Assembly: GCA_036825615.1 (NCBI GenBank) | Contig: DAISXY010000019.1 | Location: 1 to 64,000, forward strand | Direction: 5' to 3' | Length of the DNA stretch: 64,000 nucleotides | From: JAICXG01 sp036825615 | GTDB lineage: Bacteria > Verrucomicrobiota > Verrucomicrobiia > Chthoniobacterales > UBA10450 | Shown: piece by piece, positions 34,953 through 44,226 of the stretch | How the letters are laid out: every line of letters starts with the position of its first letter | Numbering within the stretch: the first letter of the stretch is position 1 | The notes under the pieces: generated by a model | What the model saw: the letters and a program-made list of their open reading frames with translations, nothing else | Database searches by the model: none | Told to the model about the DNA's origin: nothing | Made by a program: the position numbers and the translations under genes

Positions 34953-37178
34953 ATGTCCCAGTTCGTTCGTGTCATCGTCGATCGTTCCATCCGGCGGGAG
35001 TTGGATTACGCCGTGCCCGAGACTTTGCGCGACCGGATCGCAATCGGTTCGCGAGTGCGCGTGCCCTTTCGTGACAAGGCTCTCCTCGCCACCGTTGTCG
35101 CGCTGCTCGATGCGAGTCCGGCGCCGGGAATCAAACCGGTCCTGGAATTGTTAGGCGAAAAGCCGGTCGTCAATCCGCGAATCCTCGAGCTGGCCCGCTG
35201 GATGGCGAGCTACTATTGCTGCCCGATTGAAACCGTGATGCGGAGTGTGCTCCCGCAGGTTATTCGCAAGGCCGAAGTCGGCTGGCGCAAACAGCTTTTC
35301 GTTCGCCTGACGAGGCTGCCGGCAGCGGAAGAACTGGAAAAATTGCGGCGCCGCGCCCCGCGCCAGGCCGAGCTTCTGGAGGCGATCATGCAACTGCCGG
35401 CGCCGCTGCCCGCCGCCGATCTCCTCCGCCAAACCTCGCTCGACAATTCCACTCTGCGCGCCCTGGTCCGGCGAGGATTGATCGAGTTGCGCGCGCAGGC
35501 GATCGGACGCGACCCGAGCGCCGGCGAACAATTCATCGCCGATCACGAACACGTTCTGAACGAAGAACAAACCGCCGCGCTCAAGTTGATCGAAAGCGCG
35601 CTCGCTGACCAGGAAAAGCATCCGCCCATTCTCCTCCATGGCGTGACCGGAAGCGGCAAGACCGAAATTTACCTGCAAACGATCCGGTCCACCCTCGCCC
35701 GCGGCCAGACGGCCATTGTTCTTGTCCCGGAAATTTCGCTTACTCCGCAGACCGTCGAGCGTTTCAAAAGCCGCTTCGCCGCCGAACCCGATCTGGTCGC
35801 AGTGCTGCATAGCCATTTATCGGAAGGCGAGCGGCACGATGAATGGCACAAGCTCCATTCCGGCCGGGCAAAAATCGTCATTGGCGCCCGTAGCGCCATC
35901 TTCGCCCCGTTGGAAAATCTCGGGCTCATCGTGGTCGACGAAGAACATGAGAACTCCTACAAACAGGAAGAAGCCCCGCGCTATCACGCCCGGGATGTTG
36001 CCGTCGTTAGGGCGAAATTTGAGAAGTGCGCCGTGCTCCTCGGCTCGGCCACACCCTCACTCGAGAGTTACTTCAACGCGCGATGCGGCAAGTACGTCCT
36101 CAGCACTCTCACCCAGCGCGTCGACCAATGTCAGTTACCGCTCATCCGGATCGTTGATCTCCGCCAGGAACGCCGCAAACAAAAGAGCGCCGCCATTCTT
36201 TCCGACCAACTTCGCAGCGCGATCGAGGATCGCCTGACAAAAAGGGAACAAACCATTCTTTTTCTAAACCGCCGCGGGTTCTCGACCTCACTCCTTTGCA
36301 GTAACTGCGGCAAGGCCCGGGAATGTCCCAACTGCAGTGTCGCGCTTACCTTCCACCGCACCAACACACGCCTTAGCTGTCACCTTTGCGGCCACAGCGC
36401 AGCCGTGCCGAAGCGTTGTCCCGAATGTGGCGAAAATGCGCTCATCTATGCCGGCTTCGGAACGGAAAAGGTCGAGGAGAATGTCGCTACCGCCTTTCCC
36501 AAAGCAGCCGTGCGACGAATGGATGCCGACTCGATGACGCGCAAGGACGCCTATCGCGAAACCCTGCACGCCTTCCGTAGTGGTAAGATCGATATCCTTG
36601 TCGGTACCCAGATGATCGCCAAAGGTCTCCATTTCCCGAACGTAACTCTGGTCGGCATCATAAACGCCGACCTTGCCCTCCATCTCCCTGACTTTCGCGC
36701 CGGCGAACGCACCTTCCAACTCCTCACCCAGGTCGCCGGCCGGGCCGGTCGGGGCGAAGCGCCCGGCGAAGTGTTTGTCCAGACCTACACCCCGTTTAGC
36801 CCTTCCATTCAATTCGCCCGCCATCACGATTTCGCTGGCTACTTCGAGCAGGAACTGGAATTCCGAGAGCAATGCAACTTCCCGCCAACCACACATGCCA
36901 TCCTCATCACGGTCCGCTCCGAGCATGAGACCCATGCCAGTTTCTCCGCCGAAACCCTTGCCCGCCGGCTGCGCGAACACCTACCTAACGAGTATAGGAT
37001 TAGTGATCCGGCACCGGCGCCCTTGGAGAAGCTCCAGGGCCACTATCGCTTTCACATCCTCTTGCGCGGCGAAGCCATCGTCCGTCTCAGTCGCCTCATC
37101 CGCGAAACGCTCGACAAGCTGCCGTTTCCCGAAAACGTTGCAGTGGCCGTTGATGTCGACCCTTACCAGTTGCTCTAA
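34953..37178 (+). CDS. priA: Primosomal replication-restart helicase PriA
   Basis: This DEAH-type 3'-5' helicase reloads the replisome at stalled forks. An N-terminal DNA-binding domain (VIVDRSIRRELDYAVP) precedes Walker A (HGVTGSGKTEIYLQ), the DEEH Walker B (IVVDEEHENSYKQEEAPRYHARD), the zinc-binding cysteines (CSNCGKARECPNC, CHLCG, CPECG) and motif VI (QLLTQVAGRAGRGEAPG). The 741 residues match the family. It carries two GCCTAAC-type motifs, including a rare TTA Leu codon near 35150. Confidence 0.95.
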   Translation: MSQFVRVIVDRSIRRELDYAVPETLRDRIAIGSRVRVPFRDKALLATVVALLDASPAPGIKPVLELLGEKPVVNPRILELARWMASYYCCPIETVMRSVLPQVIRKAEVGWRKQLFVRLTRLPAAEELEKLRRRAPRQAELLEAIMQLPAPLPAADLLRQTSLDNSTLRALVRRGLIELRAQAIGRDPSAGEQFIADHEHVLNEEQTAALKLIESALADQEKHPPILLHGVTGSGKTEIYLQTIRSTLARGQTAIVLVPEISLTPQTVERFKSRFAAEPDLVAVLHSHLSEGERHDEWHKLHSGRAKIVIGARSAIFAPLENLGLIVVDEEHENSYKQEEAPRYHARDVAVVRAKFEKCAVLLGSATPSLESYFNARCGKYVLSTLTQRVDQCQLPLIRIVDLRQERRKQKSAAILSDQLRSAIEDRLTKREQTILFLNRRGFSTSLLCSNCGKARECPNCSVALTFHRTNTRLSCHLCGHSAAVPKRCPECGENALIYAGFGTEKVEENVATAFPKAAVRRMDADSMTRKDAYRETLHAFRSGKIDILVGTQMIAKGLHFPNVTLVGIINADLALHLPDFRAGERTFQLLTQVAGRAGRGEAPGEVFVQTYTPFSPSIQFARHHDFAGYFEQELEFREQCNFPPTTHAILITVRSEHETHASFSAETLARRLREHLPNEYRISDPAPAPLEKLQGHYRFHILLRGEAIVRLSRLIRETLDKLPFPENVAVAVDVDPYQLL

Positions 37179-37194
37179 CTTGGAATTCACGGCC

Positions 37195-38145
37195 CTAACT
37201 CTTTGCTTCGTGCGTTGCCAACTCTTCGAGCAGATGACGGCCAATCCGCGGGAGCAGCGTCTTATCGTCCGCGGCGCCGCGCGTGAGAATGACGATGATG
37301 TATCGGCCGCCGCCGGGTAACTCGATGTAGGCGGCGTCGTGCCGCACCTCACTCGTGTCGCCTTCTTTTGACCAAAGCCGGGCACCAGGCGGAAGCGATT
37401 CGCCAAAAAAGCCCTGCACCTGGTTTTCATCCGGGCGCGGCGGATTGAGGGGCCGTTCGAGGAGCGCGAGCATGGCGTCGCTCGCCTCCGCCGAGATGGC
37501 GTGCCGCCGGACAATCCAGAGTAAGAGTGAAGCAACCGAATTCGCGCTTGCCCGGTTGCGGTTGATCTTGTTTTCACCCAGGATCTGGTTATCGCGCCCG
37601 AAAGGACCGAAGCTCCACGGCTTCAGAAAGACGCTGACGTCATAGCCCATGGTAGCGAAGTAGCGGTTGAGGTTGCGCCGGCGCTCGAGGAAATCATCAA
37701 GGGCTTTGCCTTTCAACTCCGGGCCACTTGTCGTGTTGGTCAGGACATCGACGAGGAAAGCAGCGGCGTCGTTATCCGAAAGGCGAATCATTTCGCCCAG
37801 GGCGCGCTCGACTTCGGGAGTGAAATGATCCTGATGGAAAGCCGCGACCATGAAGAATAGTTTCACGAGTGAAGCCGGGTAGAAGGACATATCCCCGTGA
37901 TAGTCGGCGCGGACAGGCGTTTCCGGAACGCTCAAATCGATCACACTGAGCGCGAGATTGCTCGCGCCAAGTCTCGGAAATTCTTTCAATGAGGCCTCGG
38001 CGGCGCGGTTGACCCGCGCGGCCAGTTCCGAGCTGACCGGCAGGAGACGGAATTCGCGAAAGTCAGCGAGCGCGAACCCCGGAACCGCAACGATCCAGAA
38101 GGCGCCAATGAGTTGCAGCTTTCTCCCTAACGAACATAAGTGCAT
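37195..38145 (-). CDS. Secreted class A beta-lactamase-fold serine hydrolase
   Basis: The 316-residue protein has a signal peptide (about 1-27) and class A beta-lactamase/transpeptidase motifs: SxxK in FYPASLVKLFF and SDN in IRLSDNDAAAFLVD. The position of the KTG triad reads WSKEGDTSEVRHDAAYI, so KTG is KEG here. An obvious Glu166-type omega loop is not seen. It may be a carboxypeptidase or esterase and not a drug-inactivating lactamase. The stop lies in a GTTAGG motif and converges on priA. Confidence 0.78.
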   Translation of the reverse strand: MHLCSLGRKLQLIGAFWIVAVPGFALADFREFRLLPVSSELAARVNRAAEASLKEFPRLGASNLALSVIDLSVPETPVRADYHGDMSFYPASLVKLFFMVAAFHQDHFTPEVERALGEMIRLSDNDAAAFLVDVLTNTTSGPELKGKALDDFLERRRNLNRYFATMGYDVSVFLKPWSFGPFGRDNQILGENKINRNRASANSVASLLLWIVRRHAISAEASDAMLALLERPLNPPRPDENQVQGFFGESLPPGARLWSKEGDTSEVRHDAAYIELPGGGRYIIVILTRGAADDKTLLPRIGRHLLEELATHEAKS

Positions 38146-38151
38146 AACGCT

Positions 38152-38652
38152 CTACTCAGACTTTAGATCGGTGAGACGCGCGGCAGCGGCTCGAGCTCGA
38201 TTGAGGAGCTCGATTTGTGCGGGGTTGACTTTGCGGCGGGCGACTTCCTCCGGGAAAAACTCGGCCCGATCAATTTCAGGGAACGCTTTTCGCTTTCCGG
38301 AGCGTGGCGGCCATTCCAGCTCGAAGGTGTTAGAGGCGAGGACAAAGTTCTTCGGCAGATCGCCTTCGAAAGCCCAGGCGTGAACCGTCTTGCCGCCTTT
38401 CTGTTTGACTGAGCCAAGCGAGAGCCACTCACCTTTTGGCTCGATGCCGAGTTCTTCGGCAAATTCAATTTGGGCGCGGGTGAGCAGATCTTCGTCAGGC
38501 GCGGCTTCTCCTTTTGGGATTGTCCAGGCGCCCTCGTCTTTGCGAGCGAAGAATGGGCCGCCGGGATGAACAAGCAGATATTCGAGCGCGCGGCCACGGC
38601 GCCGGTACATAAGCAAGCCCGCACTTACTCGGGAACGGACCGGTTCCTCCAC
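38152..38652 (-). CDS. Nudix hydrolase
   Basis: The protein of about 166 residues has the Nudix box as PKGEAAPDEDLLTRAQIEFAEELGI, where Ile replaces the usual Arg before Glu-Phe-Ala-Glu-Glu. The surrounding text (LEYLLVHPGGPFFARKDEGAWTIPKGE) is typical of the AP4A/NTP pyrophosphohydrolase-like branch. I prefer a GTG start at 38652, eight bases after the DUF427 stop, because longer in-frame versions run through that upstream gene. The substrate is unknown. Confidence 0.8.
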   Translation of the reverse strand: MEEPVRSRVSAGLLMYRRRGRALEYLLVHPGGPFFARKDEGAWTIPKGEAAPDEDLLTRAQIEFAEELGIEPKGEWLSLGSVKQKGGKTVHAWAFEGDLPKNFVLASNTFELEWPPRSGKRKAFPEIDRAEFFPEEVARRKVNPAQIELLNRARAAAARLTDLKSE

Positions 38653-38659
38653 ATGCGTC

Positions 38660-38938
38660 TTACTCGACGACGACACCTTTCCAGAAGGCGATCCGGCCTT
38701 TGATGCTCGCGGCCGCTTCCTTTGGATCGGGATAATACCAGGCCGCGGCCTGATTGATGGCCCCATCGACCACCACGTCGTAGTAACTCGCCTCACCTTT
38801 CCATGGGCAATGCGTGTGCTCGTTACTCGGGCGAAAATATTCGCGTCGAATCGACTCGGGCGGAAAATAATGGTTACCCTCGACCACTATGGTGTTATCA
38901 CTCTCGGCCAGAGTGGCGTTATTCCAAGTCGCTTTCAT
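38660..38938 (-). CDS. DUF427 domain protein
   Basis: The 92-residue protein matches the DUF427 fold: TIVVEGNHYFPPESIRRE, then THCPWKGEASYYDVVVDG and AAWYYPDP. Members are small cytoplasmic beta proteins of unknown biochemical function, often single-domain. It sits three bases from the cysteine-desulfurase-like gene upstream and eight from the Nudix gene downstream, so the three form a probable operon. Confidence 0.88.
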   Translation of the reverse strand: MKATWNNATLAESDNTIVVEGNHYFPPESIRREYFRPSNEHTHCPWKGEASYYDVVVDGAINQAAAWYYPDPKEAAASIKGRIAFWKGVVVE

Positions 38939-38941
38939 GAT

Positions 38942-40159
38942 CTACCTTTGCGCGATCTCGCGCACCCCGTCAATTAGCCATTGCACCTCCTCGCCGGTCG
39001 TGTAACAGGCGCACCCGGCGCGGACGAGACCGTCGGGCACAAGACCGAGCCGTTCCACGACCGTGGCCGCATAGAAGTCACCGTCGGAGACGAAGACGGC
39101 CCGCTCAGCCAGTTGCCGTGCTACTTCTCGGGCCGATTTTCGCGCGACCGTGAAGGCAAGCGTCGGCGTGCGCGCTTCCTCGGGCGAAGGTCCGTATAGA
39201 GTTACTTCTTTGATTGCGTTCAAGTCATTCCAAAGTTGCCTAACGAGCGTAAGACCGCGCTGGTGCAAATCGGCAAAAGCTGCGCGCAAGCTCGCGCGGC
39301 GCGAGCCATCGGGAGCAAGCGAGGCAAGGAAGTCGACCGCAGCAGCAGCGCCGGCAATGCCTTCGTGATTTTGCGTGCCGGTTTCGGCCCGCTCCGGGGC
39401 GGTATTTGGGGCCGGCGCGAGCTTTGGAAAATCGAGTTCGGAGAGTGACTCTTCCCGAGCGTAGAGAACGCCGATATGCGGGCCATAGAACTTGTAAGCC
39501 GAGCAGCTGAGGAAATCGCAATTGATCTCGCGCACATCAACGAGCTGATGCGGGGCGTAATGGACCGCATCGACAAAGATCAACGCGCCGGCCGCGTGGG
39601 CCATGTCCGCGGCGCGCCGGACATCGGTGATGGTGCCGAGCGCATTGGACGCGGCGCCGATCGCGATGAGTCTGGTGCGAGAATTAAGCTGCTCGGCAAA
39701 GTGTTGCCAATCGAGCTGGCCAGTCTCGGGAATCATCCGTGCAACTCGAATCGTGACTCCGCGCTCTTTTTCCAAGGCACGCCAGGGGGCGATATTCGCG
39801 TGATGATCAAGCTCAGTGACGACGATCTCATCGCCGGGCCCATAACCGCGGCCAAGCGCGCGGGCGAGATGAAAGGTAAGAGTCGTCATGTTTGCCCCAA
39901 AGACTATCTCCTCCGGGGAGGCGTTGAGGAAGTCCGCCAGCGCGGCGCGGGAGCGGGCGATGATTTCGTCCGTCTCGCAGCTAGTAGGAAAAGCCCAATG
40001 CGTGTTGGCATTGTGATGGAGGAGATAGTCGCGCATGGCAGCAACGACCGCGTTGGGAACCTGGGTCCCGCCCGGGCCGTCGAAGTAAGCCACCGGATAA
40101 CCGCGATGCACCCGCTGCAAGGCGGGAAAATGCTGCCTGATTTTGAAATCAGCGGTCAT
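38942..40159 (-). CDS. Cysteine desulfurase-like PLP enzyme (class V aminotransferase)
   Basis: The 405-residue protein has the fold-type I pattern of the SufS-like subfamily: YFDGPGGTQVP at the N-terminus, ELDHHANIAPW, VDAVHYAPHQLVDV and the PLP-lysine loop SAYKFYGPHIGVLY. A C-terminal Cys pair (RAGCACYTTGEEV) lies where related proteins have the substrate-gate loop; whether either is the persulfide-forming Cys is unclear. No suf or isc genes are nearby, which suggests a stand-alone lyase role. Confidence 0.85.
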   Translation of the reverse strand: MTADFKIRQHFPALQRVHRGYPVAYFDGPGGTQVPNAVVAAMRDYLLHHNANTHWAFPTSCETDEIIARSRAALADFLNASPEEIVFGANMTTLTFHLARALGRGYGPGDEIVVTELDHHANIAPWRALEKERGVTIRVARMIPETGQLDWQHFAEQLNSRTRLIAIGAASNALGTITDVRRAADMAHAAGALIFVDAVHYAPHQLVDVREINCDFLSCSAYKFYGPHIGVLYAREESLSELDFPKLAPAPNTAPERAETGTQNHEGIAGAAAAVDFLASLAPDGSRRASLRAAFADLHQRGLTLVRQLWNDLNAIKEVTLYGPSPEEARTPTLAFTVARKSAREVARQLAERAVFVSDGDFYAATVVERLGLVPDGLVRAGCACYTTGEEVQWLIDGVREIAQR

Positions 40160-40209
40160 CTCTCACTCTTAGCCGATCTTTTGAGCTTCAACAGGAGGAA
40201 TTCACCTCC

Positions 40210-40248
40210 AAAAAGAGCGGGGCCAGCGCCGAGAGCAGCGCTGGCCCC
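40210..40248 (-). terminator. Rho-independent terminator of the propeller gene
   Basis: A perfect 11-bp GC stem (GGGGCCAGCGC with its complement, loop of eight) is followed, on the minus strand, by GCTCTTTTTGG. It lies just downstream of the 40273-42177 gene and upstream of the desulfurase-like gene, so it should insulate the two. Confidence 0.85.
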
Positions 40249-40272
40249 GAAAGACCGAAGCAGTTTGCAGGG

Positions 40273-42177
40273 CTATTTTGCCGGGGTGGGAGCGGCGACG
40301 TGGTAGAGCTCGACCAAAGCCACCCCCGTTCCGCCGTTCACACCCATAGCGATGGCGGTGTACTGACCGGGAATAAGGTTGGCAAAGATTGCCGCTTCGT
40401 TGTCGTCGCTCGGCTGGAGGCCCGTGTTCTTTACGTCCTGCACACCGTCGAAATCCTGCCAGTTATCATTGTCCGCAATAACGAAGCCATCCGCGTTAAG
40501 CATTTGAAGCGTAGGATCGGCGAGCGGATCGGTAACACCAGAGGTGGCGAGCGAAGGCCCAAGCGCCCGGACCACGACACTGCTGTTTATGCTACTGTTA
40601 TCGCTGGGTCCGACGATTATGCCGCCGATCAGAACATCTTCGGTCGTGCCCACAATCCCGCGCGTGCTCATATTGCCGAGCTCAGTTGGAGTGCTGTCAG
40701 TGTCGAGGTCGTAGATTTCAACCAGACCAACTCCGGTAGTATCTCCGCTGCCGCGCATGACCGCGGTGTATGCTCCATCGTTCGTGGCATCGCGCACGGC
40801 CAGGTTGGCGATGATAATGGATTCCGAATCGCTGATCATAACCTGGCTACCAGTAAGTCCGAACATATCCAAATTGTTCGCCGTGATGATTGCCTTGTCC
40901 GCGTCGCTGTTATCCATCCAGTTATCGTTGGTCGCGATGATCGCTCCGGTTGAGTCATGCAGTTCGAGCACCGGGTCGGCCAGAGTATCTGTGACTCCGA
41001 AGCTACCGAGCGAGGGACCAATTGCCCGGATGGCGATCGTCTTGGTGGCAGTGACCGACGCAACTTTGCTGGACGGGATCGCGTCGGTGAGAATAAAGCC
41101 ACCGATCGCGATGTCGTCGCCAGTTTGCACATCGACTCGGGTGGAAAGGTTGAGCGGCTTGCCCAGCGGTGTAGGCGTTGGACTCGGCGTTGGCGTTGGG
41201 CTTGGTGTCGGCGTAGGCGTTCCGCTCGGGGTCGGAGTCGGCGTAGGTGTGGGATCTGGGCCCGAGTTGCTCTCGAAAACAACAAAATTCGGACTGCCGC
41301 CAGTGGCAAAGACGACCGGACTGCCGGCGGTCGGTACCCTGAAAATTGTGCTGGCACCGGGATCGGCAACATAGATACCAGAAGCGACGCCCGGCACTCC
41401 TGAGGGAACAAAGGCGATGCCTTGCGGGGTAGTGAATCCGGTAGCGACTTCAGTCCTTGAGGAGCCATCAGACGCTAGCTTGATCAACATTCCCGCCTCG
41501 GTGGTCGCGTAAACCCCGAGGGCAACAGGATCAACCCCAACCGCGTGGGTTACATCAGCGGGTTCCGGGTCGATATCGATCGGCACCGCATCCTTGGCCG
41601 GATCGAGGCGGAAGACCGATTCAGCGTTGCTGATGAACTTGGTGAGAAAGCCGCTTTGATCAAATGCGTGCACATCGACTCCGATTGGAGCGGTGATGAT
41701 AAGGGCAATCGTGGTCCCCGATCCATCAATCGCGAAGCGCGTGATGCGATTGGCTCCATTTTCCGCGACAACGATATCGCCACCGTCCACCGCGAGGCCA
41801 GTCGGGCGATTTAAACCGCTACCGCCGGCCGCCGGGGCGAAAGTCGTTCGGTTGCCGCTCCGATCATAGCGGTAGATAACGCCGCTGGTTGCACCGCCAT
41901 CGCCTTGATCGGCAACATAGAAGTAAGCTGCACTCGTATCGCTTGCCTGATGAAAAGTGATGCCCTGCGGACTAACCAGGCCGGTCGCAAAGGTATGCGG
42001 TGTTCCGTCTGGTGAGTAGCGAATGACCGAGCCACTGGCCAGATCAGTAACATAGAGATCGCCCGGGTCGCTGTAGGACTTGGGCGCGAATGTGAATTGA
42101 GTCGCCAGGCCAATGAAGGCGGCGGCGAGCAGCCTAACGAGAGGCCGGAGTGATGTCTGCGAGTGATGCAAGACCAT
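40273..42177 (-). CDS. Secreted beta-propeller protein with two C-terminal ALVEVY modules
   Basis: The 634-residue protein begins with a signal peptide (about 1-36). Residues about 40-300 are NHL/SMP-30-like propeller repeats (DLYVTDLASGSVIRYSPDG, then PTGLAVDGGDIVVAENG), followed by a Pro-Thr-Ser linker (about 308-345). Two copies of a 125-residue beta module come next (STRVDVQTGDDIAIGGFIL, AIRAIGPSLG, VGLVEIYDL; then STRGIVG, VVRALGPSLA, VALVELYHV). The module is widespread in Verrucomicrobiota secreted proteins, and I infer a surface-attachment role. It is a paralogue of 42420-44048. Confidence 0.82.
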   Translation of the reverse strand: MVLHHSQTSLRPLVRLLAAAFIGLATQFTFAPKSYSDPGDLYVTDLASGSVIRYSPDGTPHTFATGLVSPQGITFHQASDTSAAYFYVADQGDGGATSGVIYRYDRSGNRTTFAPAAGGSGLNRPTGLAVDGGDIVVAENGANRITRFAIDGSGTTIALIITAPIGVDVHAFDQSGFLTKFISNAESVFRLDPAKDAVPIDIDPEPADVTHAVGVDPVALGVYATTEAGMLIKLASDGSSRTEVATGFTTPQGIAFVPSGVPGVASGIYVADPGASTIFRVPTAGSPVVFATGGSPNFVVFESNSGPDPTPTPTPTPSGTPTPTPSPTPTPSPTPTPLGKPLNLSTRVDVQTGDDIAIGGFILTDAIPSSKVASVTATKTIAIRAIGPSLGSFGVTDTLADPVLELHDSTGAIIATNDNWMDNSDADKAIITANNLDMFGLTGSQVMISDSESIIIANLAVRDATNDGAYTAVMRGSGDTTGVGLVEIYDLDTDSTPTELGNMSTRGIVGTTEDVLIGGIIVGPSDNSSINSSVVVRALGPSLATSGVTDPLADPTLQMLNADGFVIADNDNWQDFDGVQDVKNTGLQPSDDNEAAIFANLIPGQYTAIAMGVNGGTGVALVELYHVAAPTPAK

Positions 42178-42243
42178 AGTGGTATCGTTTTTTGGTTAGT
42201 TATTCCCCTGGAGCGTGTCTGTTTCCCCGTGGCAGCGCTTTTT

Positions 42244-42290
42244 ATACTGAGTATATTTTTGCGCAGCCGCGATACTGACCGTTTTCAGTA
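42244..42290. promoter_or_regulatory. Dyad-symmetric sites upstream of the propeller gene
   Basis: ATACTGAGTAT (42244-42254) and TACTGA-N6-TCAGTA (42273-42290) share the half-site TACTGA, about 65-110 bases upstream of the propeller gene start at 42177. AT-rich sequence around them (TTTTTATACTG) could contain a promoter. An operator is suggested but not shown. Confidence 0.4.
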
Positions 42291-42419
42291 AAATTGTCCA
42301 TAGGAATTTTTTTACTCGAAGCAGTCCCCGGGCCAAGGGAACCCGAAAACCCGCGTTGCGGCCGCCATACGAGGAGATTTGGAGCGCTCGGGGCGACCGG
42401 CAGCCGCGAAATACCCGGC

Positions 42420-44048
42420 CTACTGCACGTGGTAGACTTCTACCAAGGCAACTCCCACTGTGCCCTCCTTGCCAGTGACGATTGCGGTGTAGGGGCCGCC
42501 CATGAGGTTGGCAAGGATTGCAGATTCCCGCGGGTCTTGCGGGGCAAGGCCGGTCGCGGTGATTTCGGTTTCGGCAGTGTCGGCCCAGTCATCGTTGGAG
42601 GCGATCAGCTCGCCGTTACCGTCGTGGAGCTCGAGCATCGGATCCTGAAGCGGATTTGGAACCGGGGTTGATGCATTTGCCAACGACGGTCCGATCGCCC
42701 GGATTACGACGCGTGCGGCGTCGGCCGGTTGGATGATGAACCCGCCGATCATGGAGTTATCGCCCTGATCAACGAAGCCTCGGGTACTGATGTTGCCAAG
42801 CTCGTTTCGGGAGATGGCCGGGTCGGGCTGAAGATCGTAGGCCTCGACCATGGCAATGCCGACCCCGCCATTTTTGCCGGAAAGAATTGCGGTATAAGAG
42901 CCGGGATCCAGGGTCGCAATGATAGCCGATTCCCGGTCATCGCTCGGCGCAATGCCACTGTCTTCGATCTCCTGTTCCTGATCCGAGCGCCAGTCGTCGT
43001 TCGTCATGACGCTGCCATCGGGGAAGTGCAACTCCAAGACTGGGTCTTCCAAGACACCGGTCATAGGGTCCGACCCGCCGGCGAGCGAAGGTCCGATACC
43101 ACGTAAGAGCACTTGGCGCGGTTGATCTCCAGTAATGATGAAGCCAGCGATGAGGACATTATCGCCGGTGAGCGCGCGCAGACGGGTGGAGATATTGAGC
43201 AATTTGCCCGGCAGGATAGTTTCGAAAGCCAGATAATTGGGATTGAATCCAGTGGCAAAAATCGACTCCGTGCCGGTGGGAGTAAATTCATGAATGTTTC
43301 CCTCGGTTGAATCGGCGACGAATAGATTGCCGACGCCTTCCTCCTGATCGCTGTAGCGTCGCGGACGAAAAGCCATCCCGTGCGGATCGGTCAATCCTGA
43401 GGCAAATGTGCCGGTGGTCATGCCATCGGCCGAAACACGCACGATTTCACCGGCGTCGGTGCTGACAAAAGACTCAAAGAGATTATCTACGGCCACGCCG
43501 CGGCTGCCGGTGATCGGGACGACGGTGGAATTGCTGTTTTCATCAATAATGGTGAGCCCGGAGTCATTGACGACATAGGTATTGGGGAGAGTGAAATTGA
43601 GATCCCGCGGCGCTGAGATCGACTTGAATAGTGTCATCGAACCATCGGGTTCGATATGGCTGACCTCATCGGCCCCCTCCTCCGAGACCGCGATCGCCAG
43701 ACCCGGCACGGCCATTCCCACCGGATCGGCTAAACCGCTCGCGAAAGTCGTCCGGGTCCCGTCCGCGGTGAACTTGTAGATGTTCCCGCTACCCTGGTCG
43801 GCGACGAAAAGATTTCCGAACTGATCGAAGGCGAGGCCCTGCGGGTTGTTAAGGCCAGTGGCAAACGTCCGCGTCGAGCCATCGAGCGCGTAAACGACGA
43901 TCGAATTATTGACCGCATCGGTCGCAAAGAGATCGCCAGCGGCAGCATGAACTTTCCCGCCGGCCGCGGCCATCAGGCTGGCCACGCTACACAATGCGAT
44001 CCCAAGACGGCACAATTTCCCTAGCAAAATAATTTCCCTAATCATCAT
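42420..44048 (-). CDS. Secreted beta-propeller protein with ALVEVY modules, paralogue
   Basis: The 542-residue protein has a signal peptide (about 1-36), propeller repeats with DGTRTTFASGLADPVGMA-type blades, and two C-terminal modules (LNISTRLRALTGDNVLIAGF, RGIGPSLAGG, GIAMVEAYDL; then NISTRGFVDQG, IRAIGPSLA, VALVEVYHV). It lacks the Pro-Thr linker of its neighbour. The tandem arrangement, with 242 bases between the genes, indicates local duplication and divergence. It is divergent from the ACT-domain gene. Confidence 0.82.
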   Translation of the reverse strand: MMIREIILLGKLCRLGIALCSVASLMAAAGGKVHAAAGDLFATDAVNNSIVVYALDGSTRTFATGLNNPQGLAFDQFGNLFVADQGSGNIYKFTADGTRTTFASGLADPVGMAVPGLAIAVSEEGADEVSHIEPDGSMTLFKSISAPRDLNFTLPNTYVVNDSGLTIIDENSNSTVVPITGSRGVAVDNLFESFVSTDAGEIVRVSADGMTTGTFASGLTDPHGMAFRPRRYSDQEEGVGNLFVADSTEGNIHEFTPTGTESIFATGFNPNYLAFETILPGKLLNISTRLRALTGDNVLIAGFIITGDQPRQVLLRGIGPSLAGGSDPMTGVLEDPVLELHFPDGSVMTNDDWRSDQEQEIEDSGIAPSDDRESAIIATLDPGSYTAILSGKNGGVGIAMVEAYDLQPDPAISRNELGNISTRGFVDQGDNSMIGGFIIQPADAARVVIRAIGPSLANASTPVPNPLQDPMLELHDGNGELIASNDDWADTAETEITATGLAPQDPRESAILANLMGGPYTAIVTGKEGTVGVALVEVYHVQ

Positions 44049-44226
44049 CTGTTCCCGTTATTCCAGCTCCAATTTCTGTGATAGTAATAACATTCCAACG
44101 TGATCGTCTACCTTTCTGTTTAGTTAGGGCGCAGTATGATTTTGCCATTGGCTTTCGGGCGCAGCGCTGTCCTTTGTTGGCATTTCTTTGATTTGTCACG
44201 GCCGGTTTCCGAGCCACTTTAATCCA

